DNA from: CAMAVH01 sp964628235
GTDB lineage: Bacteria > Pseudomonadota > Alphaproteobacteria > SMXQ01
Reading direction: 5' to 3'
NCBI GenBank assembly: GCA_964628235.1
Contig: CAZVLU010000014.1
Coordinates: 1-64,000 of the forward strand
DNA: 64,000 bases
Under the pieces are notes generated by a model. That model was not told where the DNA came from. It searched no databases and saw nothing but the letters and a program-made list of their open reading frames with translations. Below, piece after piece: positions 10,678-19,294 of the stretch (position 1 is its first letter; each line of letters begins with the position of its first letter). The position numbers and the translations under genes were made by a program.

Positions 10678-11424
10678 CTAGCCTTGGCGTTGCAGCGCCG
10701 CGCCGTTTGCCGCGAGCCAGCGGCGCGCGCTATCTGCATGGGGCGTCAGGCCATCGACCACCTGCCAGAACCGCGCGCTGTGGTTCATCTCGGCGAGATG
10801 GGCGACTTCGTGGCTGACGACGTAGTCGAGCACCTCGGGCGGCGCGAACACCAGCCGCCAGCAGAACGAGAGGCTGCCGTCGCTCGAGCAACTGCCCCAA
10901 CGCGAGCGCGAATCGCGCAAGGTGACGCGCTTGTGCTTTTTGCCGATAAGGGCGGCGCGCTCGGCCGCCAGCGGCAGGATGGCGCGGCGCGCCTCGGCCT
11001 TCAACCAGCGCAGCACGCGGCCGCGCAGCAGCGCCGCCTCGCCGCCGACGCGCAACAGGCCGTCTGTCTCGATCAGGCGGGCGCCGAGGTCGGGCGCATG
11101 GCGGATCGTCACGGCACGGCCCAGCACCTGCAGCACCGCGCCATCGGCGAAGGCTTGGCGCGGCGGCAATTCGGCGAGCTTGGCCTGCAGCCAGTCGGCT
11201 TTGCTGCGCGCGAACTCCAATCCTTCGGCGAGCGCCACATGGGTCGGCAGCACCAGGATGGCGCAGTCGTGGGCGGCGTCGATGCGCAGCGTCATGCGCC
11301 GGGCGCGGCGGTTGCGCTTGGCCTTGAGCGCGATGTCGCCCTGCGGCGTCGCGATCACCGCGTCATGGGTCTTGGCGACCCGCTTGGCCGCCAACGTCTT
11401 CTTCGGGCGGGTAAAGAAGTTCAT
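10678..11424 (-). CDS. YgjP-like (DUF45) M48-type metallopeptidase
   Basis: A 248-residue protein with the YgjP/DUF45 layout: an N-terminal beta-rich region, then LRDSRSRWGSCSSDGSLSFCWRLVFAPPEVLDYVVSHEVAHL. HEVAH supplies the two zinc-binding histidines and the catalytic glutamate, and the later NHSARFW carries the third ligand region. Substrates of the family are poorly known. It overlaps the upstream DapA-family gene by 4 bases (ATGA), which suggests coupled translation at the end of a minus-strand run. Confidence 0.88.
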   Translation of the reverse strand: MNFFTRPKKTLAAKRVAKTHDAVIATPQGDIALKAKRNRRARRMTLRIDAAHDCAILVLPTHVALAEGLEFARSKADWLQAKLAELPPRQAFADGAVLQVLGRAVTIRHAPDLGARLIETDGLLRVGGEAALLRGRVLRWLKAEARRAILPLAAERAALIGKKHKRVTLRDSRSRWGSCSSDGSLSFCWRLVFAPPEVLDYVVSHEVAHLAEMNHSARFWQVVDGLTPHADSARRWLAANGAALQRQG

Positions 11425-12326
11425 GCGAGATCAAGCGAGCCAGCGCGCGCCACGGCGGCCGCGCTTTCGGCATCGCTCAGCGGCAGGAACGGCGGGCGGA
11501 CATTGCGCCAGGAGGGCGTGCCGCGGCCATGCGCGAGTAGCGCTTTCATCGTCGGAATCTGCGGCGCGCCATCGAGCGATTTGCGTTTGGCGGTCAGCGC
11601 CTCCTGCGAAGCTTGTGTCGCGTCGCCGGCGCCTTCGGCCAACCACAGCCGGTAGGTTTCGGCGGTCGCCGCCGGGAAGATGTTGCTGCCTGCCGTGATG
11701 CAGCCGACACCGCCGGCTTCCAACAAGGGCAGCAGCAGCGTCTCGCTGCCAGAAAAGACTCGGAAGTCGGGCGTCAGCTTCAGCATGGCGATCATGTTGG
11801 CGAGATCGAGGGCGCTGTCTTTCGCGCCGGCGATGATCGGTCCGAAGTCCTGGCGCAGGCGGACGATCAGCTTGTGCGGCACCGGCACGGCCGAGGTTTG
11901 CGGGATGTGATAGAGGTAAATGCGCAAATGATCACTGCCGCCGCCTTCGATCAGCCGCGCGTAATAGGCGTAAAGCCCGTCCTCGCTGGGGTTTTTGAAG
12001 TAGTAGGGCGGCAGCACCAACACATGCGGCGATCCGGCTTCGACGGCGCGCCGCGTCAGCGCGATGGCGTCGGGCAGAGCGCAAGCGCCGCTGCCGAGGA
12101 TCAGCTTGTCGCCGCCGATGCCGGCCTGGGTCAGCGCGTCCAAAATCCCGAACCGTTCGGCGAGCGACAGCGACGCGGCTTCGCCGGTGGTGCCCAGCGC
12201 GGCGATGCCGTCGCAGCCCTGGGCGAGCAGCCAGCGGCAATGATCGAGATAGGCGGCGTGATCGACCGAGAGATCGTCGTTGAAGGGTGTCAGGACGGCG
12301 GAGAAGACGCCGCGCGGATCGGTCAT
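11421..12326 (-). CDS. Dihydrodipicolinate synthase family protein (class I aldolase)
   Basis: A 301-residue TIM-barrel Schiff-base aldolase or lyase. It has GTTGE at 45-49, the YHIP version of the YNxP motif with Tyr 139, and Lys 169 in AGAKDSALD as the Schiff-base residue. These are the key residues of the DapA/NanA superfamily. True DapA, N-acetylneuraminate lyase, KDG aldolase and others share them, so the substrate cannot be read from sequence. Its place beside a metallopeptidase and a YcgN-like gene, away from lysine genes, argues against a confident dapA call. Confidence 0.87.
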   Translation of the reverse strand: MTDPRGVFSAVLTPFNDDLSVDHAAYLDHCRWLLAQGCDGIAALGTTGEAASLSLAERFGILDALTQAGIGGDKLILGSGACALPDAIALTRRAVEAGSPHVLVLPPYYFKNPSEDGLYAYYARLIEGGGSDHLRIYLYHIPQTSAVPVPHKLIVRLRQDFGPIIAGAKDSALDLANMIAMLKLTPDFRVFSGSETLLLPLLEAGGVGCITAGSNIFPAATAETYRLWLAEGAGDATQASQEALTAKRKSLDGAPQIPTMKALLAHGRGTPSWRNVRPPFLPLSDAESAAAVARAGSLDLA

Positions 12327-12342
12327 CGCGCTATACCCGTCA

Positions 12343-12804
12343 CTATTCCGGCCAATCGACGATATGGTCTTTCAAATCGCCGGCCTTGCCTTCGGGGATG
12401 GCGCGGCCGCGCACCGACATGCCGGCCTTATGGACGCTCTCGGGATCGCCCGAGACCAGCGGGTGCCACCATTCGAGGTCTTTGCCTTCGGAAATAAGGC
12501 GATAGCCGCAGGTCGAAGGCATCCATTTGAGCTTATCGACCAGCTTGAAGGTCAGCTTGATGCAGTCGGGCACGTACTTCTTGCGCTCGGGATATTTCGT
12601 GCATTTGCAGCTATGGATATCGAGCAGCTTGCAGGCAGCTTCGGTGTAATCGACCTCGCCGGTCTCTTCGTCTTCCAATTTCAGCAAGCAGCATTTGCCG
12701 CAATTGTCGCACAGCGACTCCCATTCGGGCCGCGTCATCTCGGCCAGCGTCTTGCGCTGCCAGAAGGGGGCGTCAGGAGAGAGGGGTTTGCGACGTCTGA
12801 CCAT
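12343..12804 (-). CDS. YcgN family cysteine cluster protein (UPF0260)
   Basis: A 153-residue protein with the cysteine cluster of the family: CDNCGKCC near residues 32-39, then CKC and a further Cys at YVPDC, and a conserved CGYRL segment. The cysteines suggest a metal or Fe-S site. The molecular role of the family is not established. It starts 9 bases after the cobB stop on the same strand and is followed 16 bases later by the DapA-family gene, so it is probably part of the cobA-cobB transcription unit. Confidence 0.9.
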   Translation of the reverse strand: MVRRRKPLSPDAPFWQRKTLAEMTRPEWESLCDNCGKCCLLKLEDEETGEVDYTEAACKLLDIHSCKCTKYPERKKYVPDCIKLTFKLVDKLKWMPSTCGYRLISEGKDLEWWHPLVSGDPESVHKAGMSVRGRAIPEGKAGDLKDHIVDWPE

Positions 12805-12813
12805 CGGCAGAGT

Positions 12814-14142
12814 CTAGCGCAACCCGCGCATCTGGGCGATCAAATGCACGAAAGAACCCATGACCCGACCGTCGCGCAGGCCATGACGACCGAGGTCCTG
12901 GCCGGCGGCGTCCTGCGCCGCGAATAGCGGCTCGCCGGCTTCGTGCAGGATGCTGGCGTAGTGGAATTCGTGGCCGCGAAAGCGTTGGCCGCTGGGACCC
13001 AAGGGCGTATCCGCCGCCAAAGCGACCTGGCGATAGCCGAGATGCAATTTGCGCGCGGCGAAGCTGGTCGAGAGGCGCAACAATCCAGCCATGGCGTGGG
13101 CCTGGCCGTCCGCGTCGGTCAGGCTGTCGCCCATCACCATGTAGCCGCCGCACTCGCCGTGTATCGCCGCGCCGCGCGCCGCCGCCGCGCGCAAGCCGCC
13201 GAGAAAATGCGCGTTCGCGGCGAGCTTGCCGGCGTGCAGTTCGGGGTAGCCGCCGGGCAGATAGACGGCGTCGGCTTGTGGATCGGGAGTCTCGTCGGCG
13301 AGCGGCGAGAAGAAACGCAACTCCGCGCCGGCTCGCCGCCAGCCCGCCAATAGTGCCGGATAGGCGAAGGCGCAGGCGTCGTCGCGCGCCACGGCGATGC
13401 GCTGTCCCAAGGGCGCGACGAGCGGCGCGTCGCTGGCGGCGGCGAGGGTCGCGGCTCGGGCCAGCGCAGTCAGCGCGGCGAGATCGATGTGGCGCTGGGC
13501 GAGATCGGCGACGCGGTCGATGACGCCCTCGAGGTCGGCGGTTTCGCGCGCCTGCACCAGGCCGAGATGGCGCGACGGCAAGGCGAGATCGGCGGTTTGC
13601 GGCAGAGCGCCGAGCACAGGCAATCCGAGCGGCGCGAGGGCTTCGCGCAGCAGGGCTTCATGGCCAGCGCCCGAAACACGATTCAGGATGGTGCCGGCGA
13701 CGGTGATATCGGCGCGGTGGCGCGCGAAGCCTTCGACCAACGCCGCGAGGCTGACGCCTTGGCCCTTGGCATCGACGACGAGAATCACAGGCAGGCCGAG
13801 CCGCGCCGCGAGATCGGCGGTCGAGCCGTCGCCGCGCTGCCCTTGCCAGCCGCGCGCACCGTCGAACAGGCCCATGACGCCTTCGCCGATAACGAGGTCG
13901 GCGGACGCGGCGTGATGGCGCAACAATGCGGCGAGCATCGCATCGTCCATCGCCCAGCCGTCGAGATTGATGCAGGCGTCGCCGAGCGCTGCTGAATGAA
14001 ACGCCGGATCGATATAATCGGGCCCCGTCTTGAAGGCGGCGATTCGCTGTTCGCTGCGCGCGAGCGCACGGATAAGTCCCATTGTGATCAGGGTCTTGCC
14101 CGATCCCGTGGCGGGCGCTGCAATGATGAAACCGGCGAACAT
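12814..14142 (-). CDS. cobB: Cobyrinic acid a,c-diamide synthase
   Basis: A 442-residue ATP- and glutamine-dependent amidotransferase that amidates side chains a and c of (hydrogeno)byrinate or cobyrinate. The N-terminus FIIAAPATGSGKTLITMGLI carries the P-loop. KTGPDYIDPAFH is the substrate-binding region, and the class I glutaminase-like domain has HGECGGYMVMG with the catalytic Cys. The start ATG aligns with the family N-terminus; a tandem ATG pair 16-21 bases upstream (14158-14163) would add a few residues. Anything further upstream is not coding and overlaps a cydB-like remnant on the other strand. Confidence 0.92.
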   Translation of the reverse strand: MFAGFIIAAPATGSGKTLITMGLIRALARSEQRIAAFKTGPDYIDPAFHSAALGDACINLDGWAMDDAMLAALLRHHAASADLVIGEGVMGLFDGARGWQGQRGDGSTADLAARLGLPVILVVDAKGQGVSLAALVEGFARHRADITVAGTILNRVSGAGHEALLREALAPLGLPVLGALPQTADLALPSRHLGLVQARETADLEGVIDRVADLAQRHIDLAALTALARAATLAAASDAPLVAPLGQRIAVARDDACAFAYPALLAGWRRAGAELRFFSPLADETPDPQADAVYLPGGYPELHAGKLAANAHFLGGLRAAAARGAAIHGECGGYMVMGDSLTDADGQAHAMAGLLRLSTSFAARKLHLGYRQVALAADTPLGPSGQRFRGHEFHYASILHEAGEPLFAAQDAAGQDLGRHGLRDGRVMGSFVHLIAQMRGLR

Positions 14143-14214
14143 CGCCGCACCGTCGAGCATCATATGATCTAAGTCAATCGCCGCCGCCTGTTGGGGTAAT
14201 GCTTCGCGGCAAAT

Positions 14215-14328
14215 GCGTCGCGGCTGGCGGTCGGCGCCGTGCTGGTCGTGCCGGTGATGCTCGGCTATATCGCCTACAGCTATTGGGTGTTTCGCGGCAA
14301 GGTGAAGGCCGGTGAGGGCTACCACTAA
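14215..14328 (+). pseudogene. Remnant resembling the 3' end of cydB (cytochrome bd oxidase subunit II)
   Basis: On the + strand, 14221-14328 reads RLAVGAVLVVPVMLGYIAYS then YWVFRGKVKAGEGYH and a TAA stop. This resembles the last membrane helix and C-terminal tail of CydB-type quinol oxidase subunits. Upstream the same frame soon reaches stops (14197-14199) and loses all resemblance, and no other oxidase sequence is nearby. It looks like a truncated leftover of a deletion or rearrangement. A 23-residue membrane peptide starting at the ATG at 14257 is an alternative. The identification is from memory of the family, without a search. Confidence 0.55.
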
Positions 14329-14337
14329 GTCGTCGTT

Positions 14338-15165
14338 TTAGACCGGCGTTTTCCTGAACGGATCGGGCGTCAATTTGCGCCCCGCCATCGCGCCGAGCCA
14401 ATCGAGCGAGGCGCGCAATTCGACGACTCGGCCGATCACCACCATGGCGGGCGGCGGCGGGTTGGCCGCCGCGCAATCCTTCACGCAAGCGCCGAGCGTG
14501 GTTTCCAGCACGGTTTGATCGGGCGTCGAGGCTTTGCTGATGATCGCCATCGGTTCGGCGGCACCGCGTCCGGCGGCGAGCAATTTCTCGACGATGGCGG
14601 CGAGGTTTTGCACCGCCATATAGATCACCAGCACCGGCGAGCCTTTGGCGAGCGCTGCCCAGTCGAGATGTTCGGGCAGGTTGCCGCCGGCCTGATGGCC
14701 GGTGACGAAGGTGACGGCGGCATTGACGTCGCGGTGCGTCGCCGGGATGCCGGCATAAGCCAAGCCGCCAATGCCGGCCGTGATGCCCGGCACCAGGCGG
14801 AAGGGGATGCCGGCGGCGACGAGCGCCAAAGCCTCCTCGCCGCCGCGCCCGAAGACGAAGGGATCGCCGCCCTTCAGCCGCAAGATGCGTCGCTCGCTGC
14901 GTGCCAATTCGACCAGCCGCTGGGAGATGTCGGTTTGCTTGGACGAGGGCTTGCCGCCGCGCTTGCCGGCATAGATCAGTTCGGCGCCCGGCTTGGCGGC
15001 GCTGAGGATGCGCTTGTCGACCAGGGCGTCATAGACGACGACATCGGCTTGGGCGAGGCCGTTAAGGGCATGGAGCGACAAGAGCCCCGGATCGCCGGGG
15101 CCGGCGCCGACCAGCCACACCCAGCCGGGCAGGAATGTCGGCATCTCGAACGGCACGGTAAGCAT
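14338..15165 (-). CDS. cobA: Uroporphyrinogen-III C-methyltransferase (SUMT)
   Basis: A 275-residue methylase that adds methyl groups at C2 and C7 of uroporphyrinogen III to give precorrin-2, the entry to cobalamin and siroheme. It has VGAGPGDPGLLSLHAL at the N-terminus, the GKRGGKPSSKQ segment, LKGGDPFVFGRGGEE and GITAGIGGLAYAGIP. It is a stand-alone SUMT without the CysG oxidase/chelatase domain. It diverges from cobK across a 66-base gap and heads the minus-strand cobA-cobB run. Confidence 0.93.
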   Translation of the reverse strand: MLTVPFEMPTFLPGWVWLVGAGPGDPGLLSLHALNGLAQADVVVYDALVDKRILSAAKPGAELIYAGKRGGKPSSKQTDISQRLVELARSERRILRLKGGDPFVFGRGGEEALALVAAGIPFRLVPGITAGIGGLAYAGIPATHRDVNAAVTFVTGHQAGGNLPEHLDWAALAKGSPVLVIYMAVQNLAAIVEKLLAAGRGAAEPMAIISKASTPDQTVLETTLGACVKDCAAANPPPPAMVVIGRVVELRASLDWLGAMAGRKLTPDPFRKTPV

Positions 15166-15231
15166 TAGACGGTCGGCATGATGAGGCGGGTGGCTCCCTG
15201 AAGCGGCGCGCTGGGCTATAATCGGCAGATT

Positions 15232-16017
15232 ATGTCAGACACGCCGACAAGAAAACCGGCCAAAGTGACTTTGCTGATTCTTGGCGGCAGCGCCGAGGCG
15301 GCGACTTTGGCGCAAGCTGCCGTCGAGCGCTTCGGCAAGACGATGCGCGTGTTGACCTCGTTCGCCGGCCGCACGGCGGCGCCGAAAAAGACCGCCGGCG
15401 AGATGCGAGTCGGCGGCTTCGGCGGCGTCGAGGGGCTGACGGACTATCTGCAAGCTGAGAATGTGCGGCTGGTGATTGACGCCTTGCATCCTTTCGCCAC
15501 CACCATGGCGCGCCATGCGGTGGAGGCCTGTGAAGCAGCTTCGGTGCCGCGCCTGGCGCTGCGCCGGGCACCCTGGATTGCACAAGCCAGCGATCAATGG
15601 CTTGAGGTCGCCGACGCGTCTCAGGCGGCGCAGCTTTTGTCTCTGCGGGGCGTCAAGCGCGTGTTCCTGGCCAGCGGCCTTAAGGATATGGCCGCCTTCG
15701 CGGGCCTACCGAACATCTGGTTCCTGGTGCGGCTCGCCGATCCGCCGCCGCAACCATTGCCGCTCGAATGCCACGGCACGATCTATGCGCGCGGACCGTT
15801 CGACGCCGGGCAGGACGAGCTGCTGCTCCAGCGCCATGGCATCGAGGCGGTGGTGAGCAAGAACAGCGGCGGCAAGGCAAGCGTCGCCAAGATCGTCGCG
15901 GCGCGCGCGCTGAACATTCCCGTGGTGATGATCGCGCCGCCAGCCCCGCCGCCCGGCGAGGTGGCGTCTGCCGTGCCTGCTGCCGTCGCTTGGATCGCGC
16001 GGCAACTTAAAATCTAA
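15232..16017 (+). CDS. cobK: Precorrin-6A reductase
   Basis: A 261-residue NAD(P)H-dependent reductase of the CobK/CbiJ family, which reduces the macrocycle of precorrin-6A or its cobalt form. The N-terminus VTLLILGGSAEAATLA is the dinucleotide-binding segment. VIDALHPFATTMARHAVEAC is a hallmark of the family, and VVSKNSGGKASVAKIVAARAL lies near the end. A TATAAT at 15217-15222 is a possible -10 element just before the gene, without a good -35. It is the only ring-synthesis gene here on the + strand and converges with cobM. Confidence 0.92.
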   Translation: MSDTPTRKPAKVTLLILGGSAEAATLAQAAVERFGKTMRVLTSFAGRTAAPKKTAGEMRVGGFGGVEGLTDYLQAENVRLVIDALHPFATTMARHAVEACEAASVPRLALRRAPWIAQASDQWLEVADASQAAQLLSLRGVKRVFLASGLKDMAAFAGLPNIWFLVRLADPPPQPLPLECHGTIYARGPFDAGQDELLLQRHGIEAVVSKNSGGKASVAKIVAARALNIPVVMIAPPAPPPGEVASAVPAAVAWIARQLKI

Positions 16018-16026
16018 TCGGCTTAC

Positions 16027-16788
16027 CTATTCGGCCTTGGGCCGCAGCACATGGTCATGGTCGGCGGCATAGAGACGGCTTTCCGCCGCGCCATGGCTGC
16101 CGAGATCGCGTCCGACCAGGATCAGCGCCGTGCGGGTGATGCCGCTGGTCTTCGCCATCTCGCGGATCGTCGCCAACGTGCCCTTGAGGATCATCTCGTC
16201 CGGCCAGGTCACGCGATAGGCGACGACGCAGGGGCAATCGGTGCCGTAATGCGGCGTCAGCTCGCGCACCACCTTGGCGAGATTGTTGATCGAGAGATGA
16301 ATGGCCAGAACCGCACCGCTCGCGCCGAGCTTGGCCAAATCTTCACCCGGCGGCATGGCCGAGGCGCGCACGGCGGTGCGCGTGAGAATCACCGTTTGGC
16401 TCCGCTCGGGCAGGGTCAGCTCGCATTTGAGCGCCGCCGCCGCCGCCGCATAGGCCGAGACGCCCGGCGTGATGTCGTAGGGGATCTTCAAAGCGTCGAG
16501 CCGTGCCATTTGCTCGGCGATGGCGCCATAAAGCGACGGATCGCCCGAATGGACACGCGCGACCTCCTCGCCCTTGCCGTGGGCCTCTGTGATCAGCGCC
16601 ATGATCTCGTCGAGATGCAGCGATGCTGAATCGACGACGCGCGCGCTGCTGGCCGCTTCCTCGACCACTTCGCGCGGCACGAGGGAGCCGGCATAGATCA
16701 CCAGCGGGCAGCAGCGGATGAGATTGAGCGCGCGTAGCGTGATGAGATCGGGAGCGCCGGGGCCGGCGCCGATGAAATGCACGGTCAT
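16027..16788 (-). CDS. cobM: Precorrin-4 C11-methyltransferase
   Basis: A 253-residue SAM-dependent methylase of the CobM/CbiF family, which methylates C11. It begins VHFIGAGPGAPDLITLRALNLI, has VHSGDPSLYGAIAEQM, and contains the TPGVSAYAAAAAALKCELTLPE stretch typical of this branch rather than of CobI or CobJ. It is the last gene of the overlapping cbiX-cobH-cobL-cobI-cbiG/cobJ-cobM operon and overlaps its upstream neighbour by 4 bases. Confidence 0.93.
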   Translation of the reverse strand: MTVHFIGAGPGAPDLITLRALNLIRCCPLVIYAGSLVPREVVEEAASSARVVDSASLHLDEIMALITEAHGKGEEVARVHSGDPSLYGAIAEQMARLDALKIPYDITPGVSAYAAAAAALKCELTLPERSQTVILTRTAVRASAMPPGEDLAKLGASGAVLAIHLSINNLAKVVRELTPHYGTDCPCVVAYRVTWPDEMILKGTLATIREMAKTSGITRTALILVGRDLGSHGAAESRLYAADHDHVLRPKAE

Positions 16789-18593
16789 TTTTTTGCTTTC
16801 AAGTGCTTCACGGCATAGCCGCGCGGCGTATAGAGCCAGTCTTGCGTGCCACGCTTCATGGCCTTGCTGGTCGAGGCGCCGATCATCACCAGCGTCGTCA
16901 TGCCGGCGGATTCGGCGCGCAAATCTTTCAGCGCGATAGTTTGCAGCTTCTCGGTGGGCCGGCCGAGATCATGGGCGAGCAGGACCGGCGTCTGGGGCCC
17001 GCGCGCCGCCATCAAGATGTCGCGTGCCGTGATAATCAGTTCACGCCGCCGCAGAGACACCGGATTGTAGAGCGCGACAACGAAATCGCCGGCTGCCGCG
17101 GCGCGCAAGCGCTGTTCGATGGCGGTGCGCGGCGTCAGCAGGTCCGACAGCGAAATGGCGCAGAAATCATGGCCCAACGGCGCGCCGGCGCGCGCGGCGG
17201 CCATCTGCATGGCGGAAATGCCGGGCCGCACATGGATGGCGACGCGATTCCAGGCCGGCTTGTCGGCGCGATCCAACATTTCGAACAAGGGTGCCGCCAT
17301 GGCGTATATGCCCGGATCGCCCGACGAGATCAGCGCGACGCGCTTGCCCTTGGCGGCGAGATCGAGCGCGAGTTTCACGCGCGCTTCTTCCGCGCCCAAC
17401 GGCAACGCATGGCGCGCGGCTGCGGCGATCAGATCGCCCGCGAGATCGAGATAGAGTTGGTAGCCGACCACGTCGGTCGCCTGCAGCAAGGCCTCGCGCG
17501 CATCGGGCGTGAGGTAGGCGGCGTCGCCCGGGCCGAGGCCGACGATGTCGAGGCAGCCTTGCGGCGTGCCTACGCGCTCGCCGTCGATGATCTTAGACGC
17601 GCGCGCGATGGCGACGGTAGCGCGTTTCGAGGCGGTCTTCGGGACGATCAAGGCCCCGCGCGCGCCGACGGCGGCGAGCGCCGCGCCTTCGGCGACGCCG
17701 TGGCAGCCGACCGCCTTGAAAACCACAGCGGAAGGGTTTTTCAAACGCGGCGTTTCGCGCTCGAGCTTCGCCGCCGTGAAGAAGCGCGCCGGCACGCCGA
17801 GATCGGCGGCGAGGGCATGAACCGCCGCCTCGTCGGCCTTGAGATCGAGCGAGACGACGCAGGAGACGGATTCGGGCGCCAGCTCTTGCGCCTTTAGGGT
17901 TTTGCGTGCGAGGGCGATCACTTCCTTGGCCGACACGCCGCGCTCGCTGCCGACGCCGATGGCTAGCGTGCGCGGATGATAGATCAGTTCCAGCTTGCCC
18001 GGCTTGGTCGCTTGATCGGTCACGCGCAATGTCACGCGCGCTTTGGCCGAAATCTTCAACTTGGCTTTCTTGAGCCAAGGCGCGTCGCCGACGAGGCGGG
18101 CCGGTTCGCCGGCGAGCAGCGCTGCGGCGACGGCTTTCGCGGCCTTCGGATTGGCGAGGCGGTAGCCCGCCGGCGGTTCGTCGAGCGCCAATCCGAGGGC
18201 GACGTCGCCGGCGGTGGTGACGGCGGCGCGGGTTTTGAGCGTTTTGGCGATGCGTTGTGCCAGCGCATTCGCCCCGTGATGACCGCCGAGCAAAGGCACC
18301 ACCGATTTGCCGTCGGCGCTCAGCGCAATTACAGGCGGCTCGACGCGCTTGTCGGCGAGCAAGGGCGCTAGCGCGCGAATCAAGATGCTCGCCGCCATGA
18401 CACCGACAATAGTCTGGCCATCGGCAAACAGTTTGCCGAGATGGGCGAGGGTCGCCGTGAAAGCGACATCGGCTTTGATGCGGGAGGACAGGCCGTGGAC
18501 CTTTGCGTCAGGCAGCGTCTTTTGCAGCTTGCGGGCGAGCGCCAGGCCCCCTTGATCGAGAACGATAATCGCAATGGGTTTGGGCGCGATCAT
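16785..18593 (-). CDS. cobJ: CbiG-CobJ fusion: cobalamin biosynthesis protein CbiG / precorrin-3B C17-methyltransferase
   Basis: A 602-residue fusion. Residues about 1-345 are CbiG-like: the central GVMAASILIRALAPLL and LLGGHHGANALA are family hallmarks, and the CobE-like C-terminal part contains IGVGSERGVSAKEV. CbiG opens the delta-lactone of cobalt-precorrin-5A. Residues 348-602 are the C17-methyltransferase (LDIVGLGPGD, ISSGDPGIYAMAAPLFE, VRPGISAMQMAAARAGAPLG), which carries out ring contraction. The start ATG overlaps the cobI stop as ATGA; the frame stays open upstream, but that part is a shadow of cobI. Such fusions are known in bacteria. Confidence 0.92.
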   Translation of the reverse strand: MIAPKPIAIIVLDQGGLALARKLQKTLPDAKVHGLSSRIKADVAFTATLAHLGKLFADGQTIVGVMAASILIRALAPLLADKRVEPPVIALSADGKSVVPLLGGHHGANALAQRIAKTLKTRAAVTTAGDVALGLALDEPPAGYRLANPKAAKAVAAALLAGEPARLVGDAPWLKKAKLKISAKARVTLRVTDQATKPGKLELIYHPRTLAIGVGSERGVSAKEVIALARKTLKAQELAPESVSCVVSLDLKADEAAVHALAADLGVPARFFTAAKLERETPRLKNPSAVVFKAVGCHGVAEGAALAAVGARGALIVPKTASKRATVAIARASKIIDGERVGTPQGCLDIVGLGPGDAAYLTPDAREALLQATDVVGYQLYLDLAGDLIAAAARHALPLGAEEARVKLALDLAAKGKRVALISSGDPGIYAMAAPLFEMLDRADKPAWNRVAIHVRPGISAMQMAAARAGAPLGHDFCAISLSDLLTPRTAIEQRLRAAAAGDFVVALYNPVSLRRRELIITARDILMAARGPQTPVLLAHDLGRPTEKLQTIALKDLRAESAGMTTLVMIGASTSKAMKRGTQDWLYTPRGYAVKHLKAKK

Positions 18594-19291
18594 CGGATGG
18601 AGTCCTCGGCGCGGCGCACCAGCACGATGGAGAAATAGGGCGCCGCGTCTTCGGCCAAGTCCGTCAGTTTGAACTGGCGCTGTTCGGCAAAGCCAATGCG
18701 CTCGATGTAATCGGCGCGCGCGAGCAGACCGGCGGCGGCCAAAGCGCGCTTGAGCTTCGGCAGATGGCGGCCGACCTTGAGCACGGCGGCGGCCTCGCAG
18801 GCTTGCAGGCGCGCGGTCAAGTCGGCTTCGGGGAGCGTCGCCGGAATCAGCGTCAGGCTCTCGTTGCCGGCGACCAGCGGCCGGTTCAATGCGGCGGCGG
18901 CGGCGTTGAGCGAGGATATGCCGGGCACGACGACGACCGGCCAATCCTCGGCCAACCGGGCGAAGAGATACATGAAGGAGCCGTAGAGGAAGGGATCGCC
19001 TTCGCACAGGACGGCGACGTCGCGCCCGGCTTGCAGATGCGCGGCGATATCGCGCGCGGCCATGTCATAACGCTCCTCGTTGGCGTCATGGGCGGCGCGG
19101 ATGTCGATGGCGAAGGGCAGCTCTTTGCGTCCTTCTGGGATATGCGACGCCGCGATGTTGCGCGCCATGCTCTCGCCGGATGTCGTCGCCGGATAGGCAA
19201 TGACGGGCGCCGCCTGCAGAACCTTCAGCGCCTTGAGCGTGATGAGATCGGGATCGCCTGGGCCGACGCCGAGGCCGTAGAGGGTGGCCAT
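18590..19291 (-). CDS. cobI: Precorrin-2 C20-methyltransferase
   Basis: A 233-residue SAM-dependent methylase of the CobI/CbiL family, which converts (cobalt-)precorrin-2 to precorrin-3A. It begins LYGLGVGPGDPDLITLKALKVL and has ELPFAIDIRAA followed by LCEGDPFLYGSFMYL, the CobI version of the methylase motif. Length is normal. Its stop overlaps the start of the CbiG-CobJ fusion by 4 bases and it starts 3 bases after the cobL stop. Confidence 0.93.
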   Translation of the reverse strand: MATLYGLGVGPGDPDLITLKALKVLQAAPVIAYPATTSGESMARNIAASHIPEGRKELPFAIDIRAAHDANEERYDMAARDIAAHLQAGRDVAVLCEGDPFLYGSFMYLFARLAEDWPVVVVPGISSLNAAAAALNRPLVAGNESLTLIPATLPEADLTARLQACEAAAVLKVGRHLPKLKRALAAAGLLARADYIERIGFAEQRQFKLTDLAEDAAPYFSIVLVRRAEDSIR

Positions 19292-19294
19292 GGT

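Noticed and set aside
11421..12326. Calling the DapA-family gene dapA
   Set aside because: Catalytic residues are shared by many aldolases of the superfamily and no lysine-pathway gene is nearby, so the specific symbol is not supported.
18594..19007. Upstream extension of the CbiG-CobJ reading frame
   Set aside because: The 138 extra codons overlap cobI completely in another frame and are Arg-rich, as typical for antiphase reading of GC-rich genes. The family start at 18593 fits CbiG.
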